Shown here piece by piece: positions 60,524 through 64,000 of a stretch of DNA of 64,000 bases. The stretch covers positions 1-64,000 of the forward strand of contig NZ_FXWI01000004.1 of the NCBI RefSeq assembly GCF_900177765.1, given 5' to 3'. The position numbers were made by a program, and so were the translations under genes. The notes under the pieces were generated by a model that saw only the letters and a program-made list of their open reading frames with translations, was not told the origin of the DNA and ran no database searches. Each line of letters starts with the position of its first letter. Positions within the stretch are counted from its first letter, which is position 1. Origin of the DNA: Agreia sp. VKM Ac-1783 (GTDB taxonomy: Bacteria > Actinomycetota > Actinomycetes > Actinomycetales > Microbacteriaceae).

Positions 60524-61409
60524 TGCACGGTCGAAATCCGGCGCAGCCGGTCGGCCGGGCCGCCGGTGGATAGTCACCGCCGTGGTCGCAGCGGCACTGT
60601 TGCTCCTCGTCTACGTCGTCGCCGTACTCACACCGGGAGGGCAACGATGGGAGAACGCTGCTCTGACGGGGTCCGGGCGCGCGTCGCCCGACGAAAAAGC
60701 CCAGGCTCTGGATGCCCTGGCGGCGATTCAGATCTGGTCTCTCGCGGCTGCTCTGATCGCGATAGCGGTGATCGGCCTCATCAGGCGCCAACTACTCACA
60801 TCAATCGTCGCCCTCGCCGTTGTTCTCGCGGGTGCCGGTGGCACAGAAGTGCTGAAGCGATGGATCCTGCCCCGGCCGGACCTCGTGGCAGCGCCTGCGG
60901 ATCTCGTCGAGAACAGTTTTCCGAGCGGCCACACGGCCATTGCCATGACGACCATGGTTGCGGTGTTTCTCGTCGTGCCCTACCGGTGGCGCGGCTGGGC
61001 GATGTTCCTCGTCATGACGTGGGCGACGAGCATCGGCCAGTACACCGTCACCGCGCACTGGCACCGGCTGTCGGACACCGTCGGCGCCGACCTCATCGCG
61101 TTGATCCTCGGCAGCGTCGCGGCGTATTGGCTGCACCGACGAGGGCTCGTGCGTGTCTCGGAACAACGTCGATACGGCGGACGCGTCGTCTACGTCGTCG
61201 TGGGGACGATTCTGGCGGTCATCTCGCTGGCGCTCGGAGCACTTCTCGCGTGGGTGTCGATCGATCAAGAGCTCGCCTCCGGGTCGGGCGACCACAATGC
61301 CTTCTTGGCCACCCAGGTGTTGGCGGGCGCCTTCTCGACGGCTGCGGCGCTCATCTACTGGGCAACCTGGCATCGGCTCGAGACCGTCGCCGCGCGCGAA
61401 CTCACCTAA
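60471..61409 (+). CDS. PAP2-family membrane phosphatase
   Basis: The 312-residue protein has about six helices and the three PAP2 motifs: KRWILPRPD, SFPSGHTAIAM and HWHRLSDTVGADL. Such enzymes dephosphorylate lipid pyrophosphates or phosphatidic acid at the outer membrane face. The N-terminal 35 residues are polar and basic. It begins inside the phosphatase gene in another frame, so the two are probably cotranscribed. Both are phosphatases of the cell envelope. Confidence 0.9.
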   Translation: MTSSHSASRGEAAPHPADARSKSGAAGRPGRRWIVTAVVAAALLLLVYVVAVLTPGGQRWENAALTGSGRASPDEKAQALDALAAIQIWSLAAALIAIAVIGLIRRQLLTSIVALAVVLAGAGGTEVLKRWILPRPDLVAAPADLVENSFPSGHTAIAMTTMVAVFLVVPYRWRGWAMFLVMTWATSIGQYTVTAHWHRLSDTVGADLIALILGSVAAYWLHRRGLVRVSEQRRYGGRVVYVVVGTILAVISLALGALLAWVSIDQELASGSGDHNAFLATQVLAGAFSTAAALIYWATWHRLETVAARELT

Positions 61410-61451
61410 CCGACTCCTTGCTGACTGAGGTGCACGCGACCCTGTAGAAAC

Positions 61452-61490
61452 ACAAAAACCCGCTTAGCCACGACGGGCCGAGCGGGTTTC
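61452..61490. terminator. Terminator shared by PAP2 gene and tRNA-Ser(GCT)
   Basis: AAACCCGCT pairs with AGCGGGTTT around a 16-base loop, with A and T runs on both outer sides. It can serve the rightward PAP2 gene and the leftward tRNA. Confidence 0.8.
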
Positions 61491-61512
61491 ACGTAGTGAT
61501 GAACACACAGTG

Positions 61513-61601
61513 CGGAGACGGAGGGATTTGAACCCTCGGTGGGGTTTCCCCCACTCCACCTTAGCAGGGTGGTGCACTAGGCCGGACTATGCGACGTCTC
61601 C
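61513..61601 (-). tRNA. tRNA-Ser(GCT)
   Basis: The minus strand folds as acceptor GGAGACG/CGTCTCC with discriminator G. The anticodon stem-loop CCACCCTGCTAAGGTGG has anticodon GCT, the long variable arm is GGGGGAAACCCC, and the T arm is GAGGGTTCAAATCCCTC. The long variable arm is typical of serine tRNAs. CCA is not encoded. Confidence 0.95.
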
Positions 61602-61662
61602 TTGGCTTGCGCCTCAGCAATCATAGCCGACGTCGGCCGATTCTCTACTTTCGGCCTGTAGC

Positions 61663-62958
61663 TCAGTAATCGAAGCCCTTGGTGCACGTGTATTCCGCGG
61701 CCGATTGGCCGGTGATGCTCTTCGGCAGCACCGTCGCAGCCGAGCCGGGCTGACCGGCCTGGGTCAGGTCTGCTGCCGCATCCGATTCGCCGGTCAACGA
61801 TTCGCCGGTGCCCGGGTCGGCCGTGGCGCCGGATGCCGGGGGCAGCGCATTCGGATCGACCTCGGCGCCCAGGCCGGTGTTGCCGGCTTCTGCGACGATG
61901 GGCTGGTCTGCTCGGATCGCGGCGAACATCGCTTCCGCATCTGCGGCGTTCGGCTGCACCTTGCCGGCGTACACACCGGAGCCGCCGGTCGACCCTGGAT
62001 ACGCGTAGAAGCCGATCTTGTCGAGCGGAATGTCTTTGAGAGCCACGGCGATCGACACCATGGTGTCGGGCGAACTCAGGCTCGTGGACACCTGCATGTT
62101 GCTGGCGGCTGCCTTCGCCAGACCGTAGAGCTTGGTGACGTCGGTGAGCGTGTCCGAACTCTTGATCGTGCGCACGAGCGACGATAAAAAGACCTGCTGC
62201 GAGCTGATGCGGCCCAGGTCGCTGCCGTCGCCGACGCCGTGTCTGGTCCTCAAGAACTGCAGCGCATCCATGCCCTGCAGCTGGTGCGTGCCCGCGGTCA
62301 GGTGGGTGTTCGTCCACTCGTCGTCGATGGGCGACGCGACGCAGACCGGCACGCCTCCGACGGCGTTCGACATCTCGATGACGCCGTTGAACTGGATCTC
62401 GGCGGCGAAGGGAATCTCGAGTCCGGTGAGCTTCTCGACCGTGAGCACGGTGCAGGGCAGGCCGCCGTAGAGCAGGGTGACGTTGATCGGCTGCGCCGAC
62501 ATCGCATCGCTCGTGCCGCCATCGCCGTCTGGGCACTCGGGAATCGAGACGACCAGGTCGCGCGGAAAGCTGACGACAGACGCACTCGAGTGGTCCTGCG
62601 AGATATGCAGGAGCATCGTGACGTCGTTCAGGTTCGATGTCTCGTCTCCGTACGCCTCGCCCTGACCAGCGCGGCTGTCGCTGCCGACGAGCAGCAGATT
62701 CACTCCCCCGTCGATCGCCGCGATGTTGGGCGGCGGAGCATCTGTCTTGTCACCCTCGAGGGCGACGACGGTCAGATCTTTACGCACATCCCACGTGGCG
62801 ATCGCCGCGATCGAGACCCCGCTGACGAGAAAGACGGCCAGTACCAGGCCCACGACTCTGAAGAAAGAGGAGACGACGTTCGAGGTGCGCTGACGTCCGT
62901 GCCGAATCGCGGTCGGTCGAGGCGAGCGCGCGCCGCGAGGCGAAGAATCTGCTCTCAC
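61663..62958 (-). CDS. LCP-family (LytR-CpsA-Psr) cell-wall ligase
   Basis: The 431-residue protein has a basic N-terminus, one membrane helix (VVGLVLAVFLVSGVSIAAIA) and the LCP domain. The latter has LLLVGSDSRAGQ, the Arg-rich pocket SVVSFPRDLVVSIPE and FLRTRHGVGDGSDLGRISSQ. These are the Asp and Arg residues that hold pyrophosphate and Mg. LCP enzymes transfer glycopolymers from lipid carriers to peptidoglycan. The GTG start has AAAGGA six bases upstream. A Pro/Thr/Gly-rich linker and a short C-terminal domain follow. Confidence 0.92.
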   Translation of the reverse strand: MRADSSPRGARSPRPTAIRHGRQRTSNVVSSFFRVVGLVLAVFLVSGVSIAAIATWDVRKDLTVVALEGDKTDAPPPNIAAIDGGVNLLLVGSDSRAGQGEAYGDETSNLNDVTMLLHISQDHSSASVVSFPRDLVVSIPECPDGDGGTSDAMSAQPINVTLLYGGLPCTVLTVEKLTGLEIPFAAEIQFNGVIEMSNAVGGVPVCVASPIDDEWTNTHLTAGTHQLQGMDALQFLRTRHGVGDGSDLGRISSQQVFLSSLVRTIKSSDTLTDVTKLYGLAKAAASNMQVSTSLSSPDTMVSIAVALKDIPLDKIGFYAYPGSTGGSGVYAGKVQPNAADAEAMFAAIRADQPIVAEAGNTGLGAEVDPNALPPASGATADPGTGESLTGESDAAADLTQAGQPGSAATVLPKSITGQSAAEYTCTKGFDY

Positions 62959-63013
62959 TCGGTCCTTTCACGCACACGGTCTCGGGTAGACCATGGTCAT
63001 CGGGGTGGAATGG

Positions 63014-63098
63014 CGGAGGGCTAGGGATTCGAACCCTAGAGACATTTCTGCCCACCAGTTTTCAAGACTGGCTCCATCGGCCGCTCGGACAGCCCTCC
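63014..63098 (-). tRNA. tRNA-Ser(TGA)
   Basis: The minus strand folds as acceptor GGAGGGC/GCCCTCC with discriminator G. The anticodon stem-loop CCAGTCTTGAAAACTGG has anticodon TGA, a long variable arm is present, and the T arm is CTAGGGTTCGAATCCCTAG. It is close to the other serine tRNA and to the possible serS end at the window edge. Confidence 0.95.
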
Positions 63099-63165
63099 AT
63101 GCCCGGCAAAACCAGACAAGCCACGATTCTAACCGAACCTCATCGGTCAGTGGGTCCGGCAGTTT

Positions 63166-63972
63166 CTACACAAACGTACGAAGGGCGACGGCCAGGCCGT
63201 CGTCGTGCACGGATGCCGTCACCTCGCTGGCCACGGCCAGCACGTCGTCGGGCGCCTGGCCCATCGCGACGCCGCGGCCGTGTTCGCCGGCCCAGGTCAG
63301 CATGTCGACGTCATTGCGACCGTCGCCGATCGCGAAGATCCGCTCGCGCGGAACATCCAGGAGCTCGCGCACCCGCTCGAGGCCCGTGGCCTTGTTCACG
63401 CCGTCGGGCGCGATGTCGAGCCAGGCCGTCCAGCCGATGGCGTAGCTCACCTTGTGCAGGCCCATGCGCTCGACCAGCGAGAGAAAGTCCTCCATGTCGT
63501 GATCGGGCGAGATCACGACGACCCGAGTCGCCTCGATGGCGAGCAGTTGCTCGAACGGCACCGCTCGGCTGCCGAGATCGGCCGCAGACACGGGGAACGT
63601 GCCGTAGTAGCAGAAGTTGCCCTCTTCGTCTTCGACGGCGAAACTCGCCTCGGCGAGATGAGCCCTGATCTTCGTGAGCACGGGCCCCGGGTCGAAGGTC
63701 TCGACGAACTCGCGACGATAGCCCAGCGGCGCGGTCTCATCGCGCTTGAGCGTGATGGCACCGTTCGAGCACACCACGTACTCGGGCGTGATCGACAGCT
63801 GGTCGAGCATCGGCAGGGTCGACGCCACAGACCGCCCGGTCGCCAGCATGATCTCGTGTCCGAGGCCTGAAACGCGGGCGACCTCGTCGCGAACCGCGTC
63901 GGTCAGGGTGCCGTCTTCGTGGATGATCGTGCCGTCGATGTCGAGGGCGAGCAACCAGCGATCGTCGGTCAC
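63166..63972 (-). CDS. HAD-superfamily (Cof-type) phosphatase
   Basis: The 268 residues show the HAD motifs: LLALDIDGTIIHEDG (motif I, nucleophile Asp), LATGRS (motif II), Lys in GVNKATGLERV (motif III) and FAIGDGRNDVDML (motif IV). A C2-type cap lies between motifs II and III. It should hydrolyse sugar or nucleotide phosphates in the cytoplasm. The GTG start overlaps the upstream stop by four bases (GTGA), so it is coupled to the gene at the window edge. Confidence 0.92.
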   Translation of the reverse strand: MTDDRWLLALDIDGTIIHEDGTLTDAVRDEVARVSGLGHEIMLATGRSVASTLPMLDQLSITPEYVVCSNGAITLKRDETAPLGYRREFVETFDPGPVLTKIRAHLAEASFAVEDEEGNFCYYGTFPVSAADLGSRAVPFEQLLAIEATRVVVISPDHDMEDFLSLVERMGLHKVSYAIGWTAWLDIAPDGVNKATGLERVRELLDVPRERIFAIGDGRNDVDMLTWAGEHGRGVAMGQAPDDVLAVASEVTASVHDDGLAVALRTFV

Positions 63973-64000
63973 TTCGGCTCGATTCTCTCGACTCCGTTGA
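63969..64000 (-). CDS. Last codons of a gene continuing beyond the window (possibly serS)
   Basis: The minus-strand frame reads NGVERIEPK-stop, overlapping the HAD start by GTGA. Seryl-tRNA synthetases of actinobacteria often end in a similar short Ile-Glu-Pro stretch and often lie just before a Cof-type HAD gene, with tRNA-Ser nearby. Only nine residues are visible, so the identity is a guess. Confidence 0.35.
   Translation of the reverse strand, partial: NGVERIEPK

Overview
The window is GC-rich actinobacterial chromosome, most likely from a member of the Microbacteriaceae. Pointers to that family are short housekeeping proteins typical of it (a DUF7882-type protein at 7706-8035), surface proteins ending in LAATG-type sortase E signals, and a short intergenic repeat found at gene 3' ends. 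The genus cannot be resolved from the sequence alone.

Region 1 (1-15.1 kb) is ordinary chromosome. It holds the end of an MFS exporter, an isochorismatase-type hydrolase, a MarR regulator coupled to a DNA photolyase, a membrane-anchored HExxH protein, a copper-type trio (membrane protein, YcnI, CopC), two small family-specific proteins, a very large secreted nuclease with a lamin-tail domain, a histone-like Lys/Ala protein, a Dyp-type peroxidase, an MFS exporter and a DUF3817 protein.

Region 2 (15.1-37.8 kb) is a tandem array of two mobile elements in the 3' end of a tRNA-Arg(ACG) gene. Three copies of the tRNA 3' part lie at 15.15, 21.58 and 37.74 kb. The inner left element (6,428 bp) has no integrase but has matching arm-type repeats about 140 bp from each end. 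It carries a GIY-YIG-like gene, two tandem GHKL-ATPase/STAS-like gene pairs, and a KAP-family P-loop NTPase with a small membrane protein, which together look like a defence or signalling island. The right element is a very compact, apparently complete temperate siphovirus prophage (16,163 bp between att cores). It has a tyrosine integrase, lysis genes, tail, head, terminase, a replication gene and an XRE repressor. The repressor reading frame ends inside attR, and in the circular phage it would be 28 residues longer. That is the arrangement expected for integration-dependent immunity.

Region 3 (37.9-47.9 kb) is a carbohydrate locus: an ABC importer (binding protein and two permeases, no ATPase) with a GNAT-like acyltransferase, a divergent ROK repressor, a ROK kinase, an MFS transporter and two Gfo/Idh/MocA oxidoreductases. 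Region 4 (47.95-58.6 kb) is an aromatic meta-cleavage locus of the homoprotocatechuate type: HpaD dioxygenase, HpaE dehydrogenase, a GntR regulator, a FAH-RraA fusion, HpaH and HpaI, followed by a flavin hydroxylase, an IclR regulator and a cupin protein. Two strong palindromic operators sit in its divergent promoters. A short remnant of an aldehyde dehydrogenase lies at its edge.

Region 5 (58.8-64 kb) holds a secreted, sortase-type histidine phosphatase, a PAP2 phosphatase, tRNA-Ser(GCT), an LCP-family ligase, tRNA-Ser(TGA), a HAD phosphatase and the last codons of another gene, possibly serS.
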